Shown piece by piece: positions 8,818 to 16,948 of a stretch of DNA of 64,000 nt. The stretch is from Thalassovita sp. GTDB lineage: Bacteria; Pseudomonadota; Alphaproteobacteria; Rhodobacterales; Rhodobacteraceae. The first letter of the stretch is position 1; every line of letters starts with the position of its first letter. Location of the stretch: positions 1 through 64,000 of the forward strand of contig JARGPB010000010.1 in NCBI GenBank assembly GCA_029212905.1, given 5' to 3'. The notes beneath the pieces were generated by a model. It worked only from the letters and a program-made list of their open reading frames with translations, was not told the origin of the DNA and searched no databases. The position numbers and the translations under genes were made by a program.

Positions 8818-10085
8818 TGGCCCTGCACCCGTTCGATCTTGGCGCCGACATTCCCCAGCTTTTCCTCGACCCGCTCATAGCCGCGGTCCAGGTGGTAGAC
8901 GCGATTCACGATGGTCTCGCCCTCGGCGGCCAGCCCGGCCAGAATCAGCGAGACACTGGCCCGCAGGTCCGTCGCCATCACTGGCGCGCCCTTCAGACGT
9001 TCGACCCCCGTGACCGTGGCCGTGCCGCCATGGACTTCGATATTGGCGCCCATGCGGGTCAGTTCCGGGGCGTGCATGAAACGGTTCTCGAAAATCTTTT
9101 CTTCCAGCACACTGGTGCCCTCGGCGGTGCATAGCAGCGCCATCATCTGCGCCTGCAAATCGGTCGGGAAACCGGGGAAAGGCTCGGTCACGACATCAAC
9201 GGCCTGCACCCTGTCGCCGCGGCGTTTGACGATCAGGCCGGCCGGGGTTTCGGTTACATCCACCCCAGCGGCATCCAGTTTTTCAACGAACGAGCGGACC
9301 AGATCCAGGCGCCCACCCTCGAGCAGAACCTCGCCACCGCAAAACGCCGGAGCCAGCATATAGGTGCCCAGTTCGATCCGGTCGGTGACCACAGGGTGGG
9401 TCGCGCCGCCCAGACGATCCACACCCTGGATGGTGATCGTGCTGGTACCGTCGCCGTCAATCTGGGCGCCCATTCTACGCAGGCAATCGGCCAGATCGAC
9501 GATCTCAGGCTCGCGCGCAGCGTTGTTCAGGACCGTTGTGCCCTTGGCCAAAGTCGCTGCCATCAAAGCATTTTCCGTCGCCCCAACCGAGGCAAAGGGG
9601 AAATCAACGACACCACCACGCAGCCCACCCGACGGGGCCTTGGCGTGGACGTATCCGTCGCGCAGATCCAGCTCGGCGCCCATGGCTTCCAGCGCCTTGA
9701 GGTGGAGATCAACCGGCCGTGCGCCAATCGCACAGCCACCAGGCAGCGACACCACAGCCTGCCCCGCGCGGGCCAGCAACGGCCCCAGCACCAGGATCGA
9801 GGCCCGCATCTTGCGCACGATGTCATAGTCGGCGGTCAGGTTGTTCACGTCATGGCTGGACATCGCCAGAACCTTGCCGTCCTGCATCGAAGTGACCTCG
9901 GCGCCCAGCGACTGCAATAGTGTGGTCATTGTACGGATGTCACTGAGACGCGGCGCGTTGGTCAGCGTCAGCGGCTCGTCGCTGAGCAGCGTCGCCGGCA
10001 TCAGCGTCAGGCAGGCATTCTTGGCGCCGGCGATCGGTATGCTTCCGTGCAGCGGCCCGTTGCCGGTTACGATAATTGAATCCAT
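8814..10085 (-). CDS. murA: UDP-N-acetylglucosamine 1-carboxyvinyltransferase
   Basis: This 423-aa EPSP-synthase-fold enzyme transfers enolpyruvate from PEP to UDP-GlcNAc, the first committed step of peptidoglycan synthesis. The active-site loop GGCAIGARPVD carries the reactive Cys at residue 118, so the usual fosfomycin-sensitive Cys is present. The N-terminal SIPIAGAKNACL contains the conserved Lys-Asn pair. Its ATG overlaps the stop of the small basic ORF upstream. Confidence 0.97.
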   Translation of the reverse strand: MDSIIVTGNGPLHGSIPIAGAKNACLTLMPATLLSDEPLTLTNAPRLSDIRTMTTLLQSLGAEVTSMQDGKVLAMSSHDVNNLTADYDIVRKMRASILVLGPLLARAGQAVVSLPGGCAIGARPVDLHLKALEAMGAELDLRDGYVHAKAPSGGLRGGVVDFPFASVGATENALMAATLAKGTTVLNNAAREPEIVDLADCLRRMGAQIDGDGTSTITIQGVDRLGGATHPVVTDRIELGTYMLAPAFCGGEVLLEGGRLDLVRSFVEKLDAAGVDVTETPAGLIVKRRGDRVQAVDVVTEPFPGFPTDLQAQMMALLCTAEGTSVLEEKIFENRFMHAPELTRMGANIEVHGGTATVTGVERLKGAPVMATDLRASVSLILAGLAAEGETIVNRVYHLDRGYERVEEKLGNVGAKIERVQGQ

Positions 10086-10243
10086 CAGTCCTGCCCTTCG
10101 TTTTCTTGTCCGGTTTGCCCCTGAGCACGCGCGCGCGCCTGGGCCTTGCGTCGGGCCATATTGGCCTTCAAAGCTGCCTTCAACCGGTCCTCGCGTGCGG
10201 GGGTGGTTTTCGGTTGTTTTTTGCTGGGTGTTTTCTGCTCCAT
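10085..10243 (-). CDS. Small basic protein upstream of murA (52 aa)
   Basis: This 52-aa frame (ATG at 10243) begins MEQKTPSKKQPKTTP and continues with LKAALKANMARRKAQARARA, a strongly basic, probably helical stretch, then an acidic glutamine-rich tail. Its TGA overlaps the murA ATG, so the two are probably coupled. It was missed at usual ORF length cut-offs. The overlap, codon bias and protein-like composition support it as real. The charge pattern would suit RNA or DNA binding, but function is unknown. Confidence 0.72.
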   Translation of the reverse strand: MEQKTPSKKQPKTTPAREDRLKAALKANMARRKAQARARAQGQTGQENEGQD

Positions 10244-10361
10244 ATGCCTGTCTTACAGTAGGGGGAAAAAAGCGTCCAGATTAGGCTTGCACACCGATTC
10301 ATTTACGGCTAATCAGCGCTCCACGGTCGGACGGGACATCACCGGACGACACGGAACCGGC

Positions 10362-10436
10362 GCTGTGGTAGCTCAGTGGTAGAGCACACCCTTGGTAAGG
10401 GTGAGGTCGAGAGTTCAATCCTCTCTCACAGCACCA
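10362..10436 (+). tRNA. tRNA-Thr (GGT)
   Basis: This is a complete cloverleaf: acceptor GCTGTGG/TCACAGC, D arm, anticodon stem CACCC/GGGTG around loop TTGGTAA (anticodon GGT), T arm GAGAG-TTCAATC-CTCTC, discriminator A and an encoded CCA. Its 3' end (10431-10436) lies within the left attachment core of the 25-kb element, and the stop codon of the element's recombinase lies inside the gene on the opposite strand. The tRNA remains intact. Confidence 0.96.
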
Positions 10437-11979
10437 TCTCGCTTTTTGGCTCCAAGAAATTCCCTAAGTATTTGAAAGGGAAGGATAAATTTGGAGTTTC
10501 ATACACCCCGTTTTGACTACACCTGAGAGGCTCTGCAAACGCCAGTCTGAGTACAGTTTGACGCACTGCAAAGTCTCCATTTCTCCATAGATTCCAGGGG
10601 CTTGAAAGGAATTTCAGAGAGAGTTCAATACAGTCCTCCAGCCGTCCCTTTGGCGGGACGGATTTGTTGATCTTCTCCTGCAAGACCAGTTTGTCTCGCT
10701 CCAATTTCTCGATACGCGATTCATAGGCCCGTATAACGGAGGCACTATTCGCTTCGACGATGCGGTCCAGCATGCCTTCAAGCTGGCCATCGATATCAGC
10801 AAGCTGCTTTTGAAGCGCTTCCTTTTCACCAAGGGCCAGAGCCAGCCGCATGTTCCATGCATCGCGCAGCATGGCCTTGGCGAGTTCGAACAATTCCTTA
10901 GCTGGCTGCATACCTTTGAGGATGTTGGCAAAGCCTTCATCCATCTTGGCGACGGGGACAGACTTGCCCTTGTTTTCGCAAGTTCGCGTCTGACAACGGT
11001 AATAGGCATAGTGGCGATACTTGCCTTTCGACCAAGCGCCCGTCATCGCATTGCCGCAGCAGTCACACGCAACGAAACCCCGCAGCGGGAAATCTTCATT
11101 GATATCGGCTCGTGCCGCTGGCCGTCGCTTCTTGCCTTCCAACACGTCCTGAATTTGCTGATATGTCTCAAAGTCGATCAGGCCCTCGTGATGTCCTTGG
11201 CGAACATGGACGCCCCATTTGGGCGCTTCGACATAGCCCGCATAGACGACCTTCTTGAGCATCCTGTTCACAGTCATCGGGCGGAGCGTTCCGTCCTTCT
11301 TATCTTTGGGGAAATGCGGGTTGCGTTCTAGGAAACGCTGCACCTCGGCCTGCGAGGCGAAATGACCCGTCGCATAGCCTTCGAGAGCTTGGCGAACTAC
11401 AGGGGCCAAAAGCTCATCAGGCACCAGCACCTTGCCCCCACCCGAGGGCGCATTGACGTAGCGATATCCAACAGGTGCGCGGAAAACCCAATAGCCGTTT
11501 TCGACACGCGCCTTCATCTTTTGAACAACCTGGCGGCGGTTTTGTTCACGTTCCAGCTCGCCTTGTGCGGCGATCACAGTTTCGATGAACTTCCCTTCGG
11601 GCGTATCCTCGATCCGGAAGTTGAGGCATTCGATCAAGGCCCCGCGTCGCGCAAATTCACGGCGCAATTTGAGGTGAAATTCAGTATCGCGGGCAAAGCG
11701 TTTAAGATCGTCAAAGATTACAACGTAAGGTTTGCCCTGCTGAGCATCCAGATAACTCAACAGCGCCACCATACCTGGGCGACGCATGAAATCGCCACCG
11801 CCGCTGACATCATCAGGGAAAACGGCTTCAACCGCGTAGCCTTTTTCGTCCGCGTACGCACGGCAACGCTGCTCTTGGCTTTCAAGCCCGCTTCCTTCCA
11901 AACGCTGCTTGGTCGAAGAAACGCGGCAGTAGATCAGCGCTGCTCTGGTTTCAGCCCTTTTGTTGTATTCATCTTTCAT
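10426..11979 (-). CDS. Large serine recombinase of the integrated element
   Basis: This 517-aa protein has an N-terminal resolvase/invertase domain (ALIYCRVSS with the catalytic Ser, and DDLKRFARD with catalytic Args), a recombinase domain, a zinc ribbon near residue 300 (CDCCG ... CQTRTC), and a C-terminal coiled coil (ALQKQLADIDGQLEGMLDRI). It would integrate and excise the element. It ends in MVL-stop; the last codon and stop derive from tRNA-Thr sequence. In a circle joined at GCACCAT the frame would instead continue for about 50 residues (see 35280-35438). It may therefore be present here in a shortened, integration-specific form. Confidence 0.93.
   Translation of the reverse strand: MKDEYNKRAETRAALIYCRVSSTKQRLEGSGLESQEQRCRAYADEKGYAVEAVFPDDVSGGGDFMRRPGMVALLSYLDAQQGKPYVVIFDDLKRFARDTEFHLKLRREFARRGALIECLNFRIEDTPEGKFIETVIAAQGELEREQNRRQVVQKMKARVENGYWVFRAPVGYRYVNAPSGGGKVLVPDELLAPVVRQALEGYATGHFASQAEVQRFLERNPHFPKDKKDGTLRPMTVNRMLKKVVYAGYVEAPKWGVHVRQGHHEGLIDFETYQQIQDVLEGKKRRPAARADINEDFPLRGFVACDCCGNAMTGAWSKGKYRHYAYYRCQTRTCENKGKSVPVAKMDEGFANILKGMQPAKELFELAKAMLRDAWNMRLALALGEKEALQKQLADIDGQLEGMLDRIVEANSASVIRAYESRIEKLERDKLVLQEKINKSVPPKGRLEDCIELSLKFLSSPWNLWRNGDFAVRQTVLRLAFAEPLRCSQNGVYETPNLSFPFKYLGNFLEPKSEMVL
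10431..10437 (+). repeat. attL core (GCACCAT)
   Basis: GCACCAT here covers the last six bases of tRNA-Thr plus one base, and recurs at 35432-35438. The recombinase gene starts at this boundary, as expected for a serine-recombinase element. Seven bases alone would be weak evidence. The call rests on the abrupt change from backbone to element genes at both copies and on the recombinase frame continuing across the two copies. Confidence 0.75.
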
Positions 11980-12009
11980 TGCGTCTCCAGTCCACCGCTC
12001 TACAGACCA

Positions 12010-12339
12010 TTACGGTCGCGGTTCCTGCTCTTTATTATCGTCATTGAGTTCGTCTGATTGTAACCCATCGAACGCGCCATTAGAGCGTTGAGTGGTACTT
12101 TCGGTATCTTTTCCACAAACTTCTTGGAGGGGATGGACCTCGAAGCCCAACTCCACAAAACTCATAATGACCAGCCACATGTCCTGAAGAAATTGTTCCT
12201 TTTGGCCAGCAGTCAGGATCGTTCCGTCAAGGCAAGATTGATAGCGCGCGACATCTACCTTGATCATTCGTTTGGCAGTTGCGTCGAACTTCGTTTTCAG
12301 GTCCCCGTGACCTGCCGTAATATTCATTCCATCATCCAT
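12010..12339 (-). CDS. Hypothetical protein upstream of the recombinase
   Basis: This 109-aa, acidic-tailed protein has a strong ribosome binding site (AAAGGAGG) just before its ATG. It is 30 bp upstream of the recombinase gene on the same strand and so probably co-transcribed with it. I recognise no domain; the N-terminal half looks helical and the C-terminal 40 residues are low-complexity and acidic. By position it could be a recombination directionality factor or a regulator, but no helix-turn-helix is evident. Confidence 0.6.
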   Translation of the reverse strand: MDDGMNITAGHGDLKTKFDATAKRMIKVDVARYQSCLDGTILTAGQKEQFLQDMWLVIMSFVELGFEVHPLQEVCGKDTESTTQRSNGAFDGLQSDELNDDNKEQEPRP

Positions 12340-12392
12340 GCGCTCCTCCTTTCGGAGCGAGGTGTTTCCACCTCCTTTTATTTTACCACAAA

Positions 12393-12428
12393 CCTCTGAA
12401 AACGCCTAATTTCTGCGGTTTTCAGAGG
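12393..12428. terminator. Inverted repeat, terminator-like
   Basis: Perfect 11-bp arms CCTCTGAAAAC (12393-12403) and GTTTTCAGAGG (12418-12428) flank a 14-nt loop. The stem is A/T-rich on its inner side. It lies between two minus-strand genes, where it could end or attenuate transcription before the recombinase unit. Confidence 0.5.
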
Positions 12429-12447
12429 GCTTTTGTCATCCGCCCAG

Positions 12448-12681
12448 TTAGAACGGAATGTCATCTAGCCGTCCCGTGTTCGGGCTTCGATACAGACGGA
12501 TCACGTTGTCCGGCTCTTGAGTCGGGCGCGTTGACGCCAAGAAGTTACAAAGACGCTCGCACGCTTCACAGCCATCGACATCTTGAGAATGTTCATCCCA
12601 GACGAGGCCCACATCGCCGCAGACAGGGCATGGCATCCCTTGTTGAAAAGCGCTAAATAGCTGCAGAAGAGTTGGTATCAT
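12448..12681 (-). CDS. Small zinc-ribbon-like protein
   Basis: This 77-aa protein has two Cys pairs, CPVC and CEAC, separated by about 20 residues, consistent with a single zinc ribbon. An AAAGGAG ribosome binding site lies upstream of the ATG. No known family is recognised. It belongs to the minus-strand block of small element genes between the coupling ATPase and the recombinase. The role is unknown; nucleic-acid binding is possible. Confidence 0.6.
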   Translation of the reverse strand: MIPTLLQLFSAFQQGMPCPVCGDVGLVWDEHSQDVDGCEACERLCNFLASTRPTQEPDNVIRLYRSPNTGRLDDIPF

Positions 12682-12705
12682 CGACTGTTTCTCCTTTGCG
12701 AGATA

Positions 12706-13197
12706 CTAGCGGTTCCAAGAACGAACGCGCCGATCCTCGCCTGAGCGGCGATCCACGGCTTTTTGAAAGTCCTTGATGGGTTTTTCGCGGGCTTTAACGC
12801 GTACCTTTGCACTATCAAGCATTGTGTTGAGGGCATTGCACTCGCGATCATCGATCCGAGCCATGTCCTTTTTATGCGCCGAGCGCACCTCCAGCTGTGC
12901 CTGGCGGTTGATATGCTGCCTATTGAAAGGATCAGACCCGAACCTGCGATCAACCAGCCGTCGTTTCACCGACCCCGCTTTTTGAATGAGACTGCGCTGC
13001 GCATCGGATACACGATCAGCGTATTCAAGCTCAAACGTGCGCCTTGTGTAGCGGCGTTCCCTGTCGAAATCGGAGGACGCCTTCTTATAGGCGGACCATT
13101 CATCGTTATTCAAAATCCTGGCGGCCTCCTTGCGCAGTTCCAGCAATTTGCTGCGAGGCTCGAACAGGCCTTTGACTTCATCAGTCAGGCTGGACAT
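12706..13197 (-). CDS. Hypothetical basic coiled-coil protein
   Basis: This 163-aa protein is very rich in Arg, Lys, Asp and Glu and predicted by eye to be almost entirely helical, with segments such as RERRYTRRTFELEYADRV. No catalytic motif is seen. It is divergent from the small plus-strand gene at 13263, and the 65-bp gap contains a perfect inverted repeat. It might be a relaxosome accessory or structural DNA-binding protein, but this is only suggested by charge and context. Confidence 0.55.
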   Translation of the reverse strand: MSSLTDEVKGLFEPRSKLLELRKEAARILNNDEWSAYKKASSDFDRERRYTRRTFELEYADRVSDAQRSLIQKAGSVKRRLVDRRFGSDPFNRQHINRQAQLEVRSAHKKDMARIDDRECNALNTMLDSAKVRVKAREKPIKDFQKAVDRRSGEDRRVRSWNR

Positions 13198-13238
13198 GTT
13201 GGATTTCCTTGGTTTGGGGACAGAATTTGCGAGGCGGG

Positions 13239-13262
13239 AATCTGATCTGGTAGGATCAGATT
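13239..13262. promoter_or_regulatory. Perfect 9-bp inverted repeat at a gene start
   Basis: AATCTGATC (13239-13247) and GATCAGATT (13254-13262) are separated by 6 nt and end one base before the ATG of the 13263 gene. It lies between divergent genes. It could be an operator for both, or an RNA hairpin that hides the ribosome binding site (the AGGA is within the repeat). Confidence 0.6.
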
Positions 13263-13514
13263 ATGATGAAGTTCAAAGACATAGACGACATCGTGGAATG
13301 GCTTGAGCCGATGGACTACGAGACCTTCTGGAAGGAAGTTAAGCCCTTCTGCCTGATCATGTTGCCGCGCGAAAAATGCGATGCGGACATCGCCAGCAGT
13401 GCGACAGATGAAGAGACCGTGCTTTACGTCCTGAAGAACTTGGCACGGATGGAGCTGGCTTCCATTCTCAAGCTGGAATGGCGCATCGATGTACCGATGA
13501 TGCTGGTGCATTAG
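13263..13514 (+). CDS. Hypothetical protein, only plus-strand gene in the transfer block
   Basis: This 83-aa acidic protein begins MMKFKDIDDIVEWLEP. It has no recognised domain and no membrane segment. It runs opposite to every neighbour, has a perfect inverted repeat directly at its start, and ends 4 nt into the convergent gene at 13511. The arrangement is typical of a regulator or an entry-exclusion-like function, but nothing in the protein proves either. Confidence 0.55.
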   Translation: MMKFKDIDDIVEWLEPMDYETFWKEVKPFCLIMLPREKCDADIASSATDEETVLYVLKNLARMELASILKLEWRIDVPMMLVH

Positions 13515-13774
13515 CGATCCTCCTGCTTGATGAACCGTACCCAACCACAGCGGCCATGTTGGGCGGGAAGCTCGAATTGACCGTATGGGCCGATAAAGCG
13601 GCAGCGCGTGTAGTAGCGCTGCGCAAACGGGTCCATGCCCCGGCCTTCATCGACCCAGGAGTACGAGGCGATCACATGCGGCAGGCCGGTCATCTGATAG
13701 GTGAGCCATAGGCAAGCGGGAACGATAACCCAGACGAAATAGCCTAGTTTGAGGAGGCGCGGCTTCATTGGCAT
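13511..13774 (-). CDS. Small membrane protein downstream of the coupling ATPase
   Basis: This 87-aa protein has one hydrophobic N-terminal segment (LGYFVWVIVPACLWLTYQM) and a polar C-terminal region with two Cys. Its ATG overlaps the end of the coupling ATPase gene by about 10 nt, so it is part of the same transcript. The single segment could be a signal anchor, placing the tail in the periplasm. No family is recognised. Confidence 0.6.
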   Translation of the reverse strand: MPMKPRLLKLGYFVWVIVPACLWLTYQMTGLPHVIASYSWVDEGRGMDPFAQRYYTRCRFIGPYGQFELPAQHGRCGWVRFIKQEDR

Positions 13775-15156
13775 GCCGCCTTTTTGATTGGAATTGTGAC
13801 CTTGGGATCAGGAAGCAGTTGCGGCCCTTCGTGCGGGTTGTCGGCAAGCTCGCCATGACAGAACGGCGCGACTTGATGCTGGCCGACCTTGAGGCAGAGT
13901 ATCCAGCCGACATTCTTGACGTGGATCAGCTGCTCATTCGGTTTCATCCGCATCAGACGTTCTGCAGAGATCAAGCGGTCTTTGCCTGTGCCGATATTGG
14001 CCGTGTAATCGAGTACACCGCTGTTAAGGCCAACGCTGTGTTGCTGCACCAAGGTCTCGCCGATGGCGCGGCTGATACGCTCGCATTCCTCGAAAGAGCT
14101 GAAGCCAAAATACTGCTTCACAATCGCGTTCTCTTCGATGGTAGCGGTTTCTTTGTCGGAATAGGCGCGTTGCATCTCAGAGCGCGATTGGGCGATGAAG
14201 TGCAGGTTTGCGCCATAGCCTCTGACCACGGTCATCGCCGAGATCAGGGATTTCAGGGGGGCATTGGTGGATTCATCAAGGATGAAATCCACGGGGATGC
14301 GCTGGCCTGAGAGCACGACATCGATGAAGGATTGCAGGTGCAGCGCGTAATGCGGTCCAAGGCGCGCCATATGGCGCTGCGGCCCCACGATAAAGACAAT
14401 ATAGCGGCCCTTAAGCAGGTCTTCGTGGGTCAGAACGGCATCGCAGCCCGCGCGGTGCAGCGGGCTTGCTGCACCGTAAATGCGCAAAGACTTGAGAGCA
14501 GCGGCGCGGTGTTGCCCCCAGTGCTCCTTGCTGTTTTCCTGCATATCGAGAACATGCGCGCCGAGCGCTTTACGAACCTCATCGCCTTCTTCGAGCGCAA
14601 TTCGCGCAGCGCTTAGCAACACGTCGGGATCAGCCAGCATTGACCACACCCCACCTGGTACGGCGAGGCTTGGATCACAGCTTAAGAGTTCGTTTTCGCA
14701 GAATTCCTGAAGCGTGCGGGGTTCATCCCTGAAAAACTGGTTTTTAGCATCGTTGGGCGGCTCGGGGATCAAAGCGTAGTTTGCGTTGTCGATGGCAAAG
14801 ACAAGCTCACCGTTTTGCTTTTCCTGAGCAGCACGAAGAGACCCGAAGGGTGACAGCGACACCCGATAGGGATTTTCTTCCCCAAGAACGCCAAAATCAT
14901 CGATAATGGCCACGTTCCGCCCATAGCGGGCGCACATGTCAGCAGCTTGCGCGGCAATCTCTCCGTCCTTGCAGTCATTGATAATAATCGAACGGTTGTG
15001 ATCGGGTAGCAGAGACAACAGCCACGGCAGCGCCCCGCAACTGGTTTTGCCACCGCCCGCCGCAGACAAGAGCAGGCTATGCGAGTGCTTGGGTGCATAG
15101 ATTGCCTTGCCGTCAATCGCGCTCAGGCCAAGAAGGCGTTTCACTGATTTAGTCAT
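13765..15156 (-). CDS. VirD4/TraG-like coupling ATPase, without membrane domain
   Basis: This 463-aa protein has Walker A SAAGGGKTSC near residue 35, the T4CP-type segment IIINDCKDGE (equivalent to VirD4 DPKGE), Walker B VDFILDE and the downstream HFIAQSRSEMQ. These features place it with type IV coupling proteins that hand the relaxase-DNA complex to a conjugation channel. Classical T4CPs begin with two membrane helices; these are absent here, while the gene just upstream (15149) encodes a two-helix membrane protein. Start: ATG at 15156, overlapping that gene by 8 nt. Confidence 0.82.
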   Translation of the reverse strand: MTKSVKRLLGLSAIDGKAIYAPKHSHSLLLSAAGGGKTSCGALPWLLSLLPDHNRSIIINDCKDGEIAAQAADMCARYGRNVAIIDDFGVLGEENPYRVSLSPFGSLRAAQEKQNGELVFAIDNANYALIPEPPNDAKNQFFRDEPRTLQEFCENELLSCDPSLAVPGGVWSMLADPDVLLSAARIALEEGDEVRKALGAHVLDMQENSKEHWGQHRAAALKSLRIYGAASPLHRAGCDAVLTHEDLLKGRYIVFIVGPQRHMARLGPHYALHLQSFIDVVLSGQRIPVDFILDESTNAPLKSLISAMTVVRGYGANLHFIAQSRSEMQRAYSDKETATIEENAIVKQYFGFSSFEECERISRAIGETLVQQHSVGLNSGVLDYTANIGTGKDRLISAERLMRMKPNEQLIHVKNVGWILCLKVGQHQVAPFCHGELADNPHEGPQLLPDPKVTIPIKKAACQ

Positions 15157-15454
15157 CGACCATGCCTGCGTTCTTAAGCGCATTTTGATCTGCAAGATCA
15201 GAAGGATCAGGCACGCGGCTGGTTGCAGCAAGGCGCGCAAGCACCTTCTCACGACCATAAATTTTGATCATGGCGCGAAGCGCTGCGATCAGTTTGCCCA
15301 GGGCGGCGAAGCCGAGAAGTATGCTAAAGAGCCCGAACCCCCACCGTTCGGGCGAGGATGGCCAGAGCCAATAGGCACTGGCTCCGAGCAGAAACGCCGT
15401 CAGGAAATGACCATTTACGGCGGCAATTGAACTGACTGGAGTTTTGAGAGTCAT
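15149..15454 (-). CDS. Two-helix membrane protein, possible membrane half of the coupling protein
   Basis: This 101-aa protein has two hydrophobic segments (FLTAFLLGASAYWLW and WGFGLFSILLGFAALGKLIAA), followed by a basic stretch AMIKIYGREKVLARL. That is the topology of the N-terminal domain of VirD4/TraG proteins. It overlaps the ATPase gene by 8 nt downstream and the upstream gene by 4 nt. I infer that it anchors the ATPase at the inner membrane. Confidence 0.62.
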   Translation of the reverse strand: MTLKTPVSSIAAVNGHFLTAFLLGASAYWLWPSSPERWGFGLFSILLGFAALGKLIAALRAMIKIYGREKVLARLAATSRVPDPSDLADQNALKNAGMVDD

Positions 15455-15825
15455 GCCGTGCCTCCCGACTTGGCCGCACGGATCGCAGCGGCGATCTCAC
15501 GCCGTTTGCGGTTCAGATGGCCATAGGTTCCCCAAATCACGCCCGAAAGCTCTGAGCCGCTCAGATCGCGGCTGTGAAAACGCAGCCGCCCGATGGTAAG
15601 CCCCGTCCAAAGGCTGATCCCGCAGACAAGCGCAATCCCGATTTTCTCAGCGGGCCAGAGGATATCGGCAAAGGCGAGACCGAATCCGGCAAGCGTTGTT
15701 GCCACCAGCAGACCAGCACCCAGCAATTCTCGGCGCGCCGAGACAACGGTCAGGTTTTCGAGGTGATAGCTATCGTTGCGGGTTTCGACTTCGTTGTCTT
15801 TGATAGTGATCGATGAAAACAACAT
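15451..15825 (-). CDS. Membrane protein, two helices, beta-type N-terminus
   Basis: This 124-aa protein has an N-terminal polar strand-rich part (MLFSSITIKDNEVETRNDSY), two central hydrophobic segments, and a basic cytosolic tail. The pattern resembles DUF6232-type small membrane proteins, but I am not sure of the family. It lies in the tightly packed transfer block, overlapping the next gene by 4 nt. Confidence 0.55.
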   Translation of the reverse strand: MLFSSITIKDNEVETRNDSYHLENLTVVSARRELLGAGLLVATTLAGFGLAFADILWPAEKIGIALVCGISLWTGLTIGRLRFHSRDLSGSELSGVIWGTYGHLNRKRREIAAAIRAAKSGGTA

Positions 15826-15828
15826 GGC

Positions 15829-16359
15829 TTAGCCCTCCTGACCGAAGTTGCAGGCAGGAGAGTTCAGGGCGCGTGACAAGCCCGCCTCGCGGTTTTCAAC
15901 TGCCGATGGCGTGATGAGGCGACCACTCGCAGCGTATAGTGCCAGCGAAATCCGCTCGTCTTCGATGTAGAGGCTTTCAGCGCAAGAACACCGTGAACCC
16001 GAGCGGGAGGCGAGGCGCAGAATACGGGCTTCTTCCGCTTCTCTTGCGCGGCGTTCTGCTTCCCGCGCGGGCGCTGCGGGATCAGGATTTCCAAGCGCAT
16101 AACAAAGCTCACGAAGCTCGGGATAGAACATCCCAAGCGTTGAACTGCAGTCGGTGCCGTTCGGGATCACCTGGCGCGGGGCGCGCGTGGCGTCAAGATC
16201 GGCTTGCAGGTCCGCTTCGCACAGCTCGCCCCAATTGGAACGTGCGATTTCTCGCGTGGCGATTTCAGGTCCTGTTATGAAGGCCGACACGCCCGCGATG
16301 GTGACGGCGGCGATGATCAATGTCGGGCTGAAAGGAAGAGTTGAGGTATCGATTGCCAT
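15829..16359 (-). CDS. Hypothetical protein with N-terminal anchor
   Basis: This 176-aa protein has an N-terminal hydrophobic segment (FSPTLIIAAVTIAGVSAFI), then a polar Cys-containing domain with an Ala/Arg/Glu-rich helix (AREAERRAREAEEARILRLA). It probably projects into the periplasm. Several Cys (at least five) could form disulfides. It has no family assignment and belongs to the transfer block. Confidence 0.55.
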   Translation of the reverse strand: MAIDTSTLPFSPTLIIAAVTIAGVSAFITGPEIATREIARSNWGELCEADLQADLDATRAPRQVIPNGTDCSSTLGMFYPELRELCYALGNPDPAAPAREAERRAREAEEARILRLASRSGSRCSCAESLYIEDERISLALYAASGRLITPSAVENREAGLSRALNSPACNFGQEG

Positions 16360-16375
16360 GAGGGGTCTCCTAGTC

Positions 16376-16948
16376 TTATGTGAGGTTGAAGTCGTTGAAT
16401 TGGCAGTGGCTTTGCGCGAGACCGCTCAGGCGTTCTGCGCTAAGCGGCAGGCCTTGCGCCTCATCGCCGCTCAAAGCCGAGAAATCGGTGTAGCTGGGCG
16501 CTTGACTCGCCCGCATGTTCGCGAGCGTGATCCGGCGCGAGACTGCGCCCTGCCCATCGTTGATGTAGCACCACAGATTCGATGGCGCGCCTGCGACAAC
16601 ATCGAGCGCCGAGGCAAATGCAACGCCCGTGATGACGGTGAGGCTCGTGCCTTCAACGGGCAGACTGCGAAAGAAGTTGAAGTTCTCAGCCCCTTCGAGC
16701 GCGGCGGTGAATTCATCAACGGCGCGGCAGTTTTCAGTATCCCGCCCAGGCGGGCACCAGTTCTGCGCCTGCCATTCGCCGTAGAAGGCGAGCTTCAGGT
16801 GCTCATATTTCTCACGCACCGCGTAGAAATCGGCGTCCCAGAGAACCATCAGGCCTGCACAACTGATTGCGATGATACCGAGCCCGCCGATGGCCGCTCC
16901 CCGCAAGATGCGGGGAGCCCAGGGCTTATGATCGATCCCCTGCGTCAT
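16376..16948 (-). CDS. Hypothetical membrane-anchored protein
   Basis: This 190-aa protein has one N-terminal hydrophobic segment (GAAIGGLGIIAISCAGLMVLW), then a periplasm-type domain with paired Cys (NWCPPGRDTENC; SNLWCYIND; SHCQF). Its start overlaps the upstream gene's end by 4 nt. No known family. The context with a coupling ATPase suggests a mating-interface or exclusion role; that is inference only. Confidence 0.55.
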   Translation of the reverse strand: MTQGIDHKPWAPRILRGAAIGGLGIIAISCAGLMVLWDADFYAVREKYEHLKLAFYGEWQAQNWCPPGRDTENCRAVDEFTAALEGAENFNFFRSLPVEGTSLTVITGVAFASALDVVAGAPSNLWCYINDGQGAVSRRITLANMRASQAPSYTDFSALSGDEAQGLPLSAERLSGLAQSHCQFNDFNLT

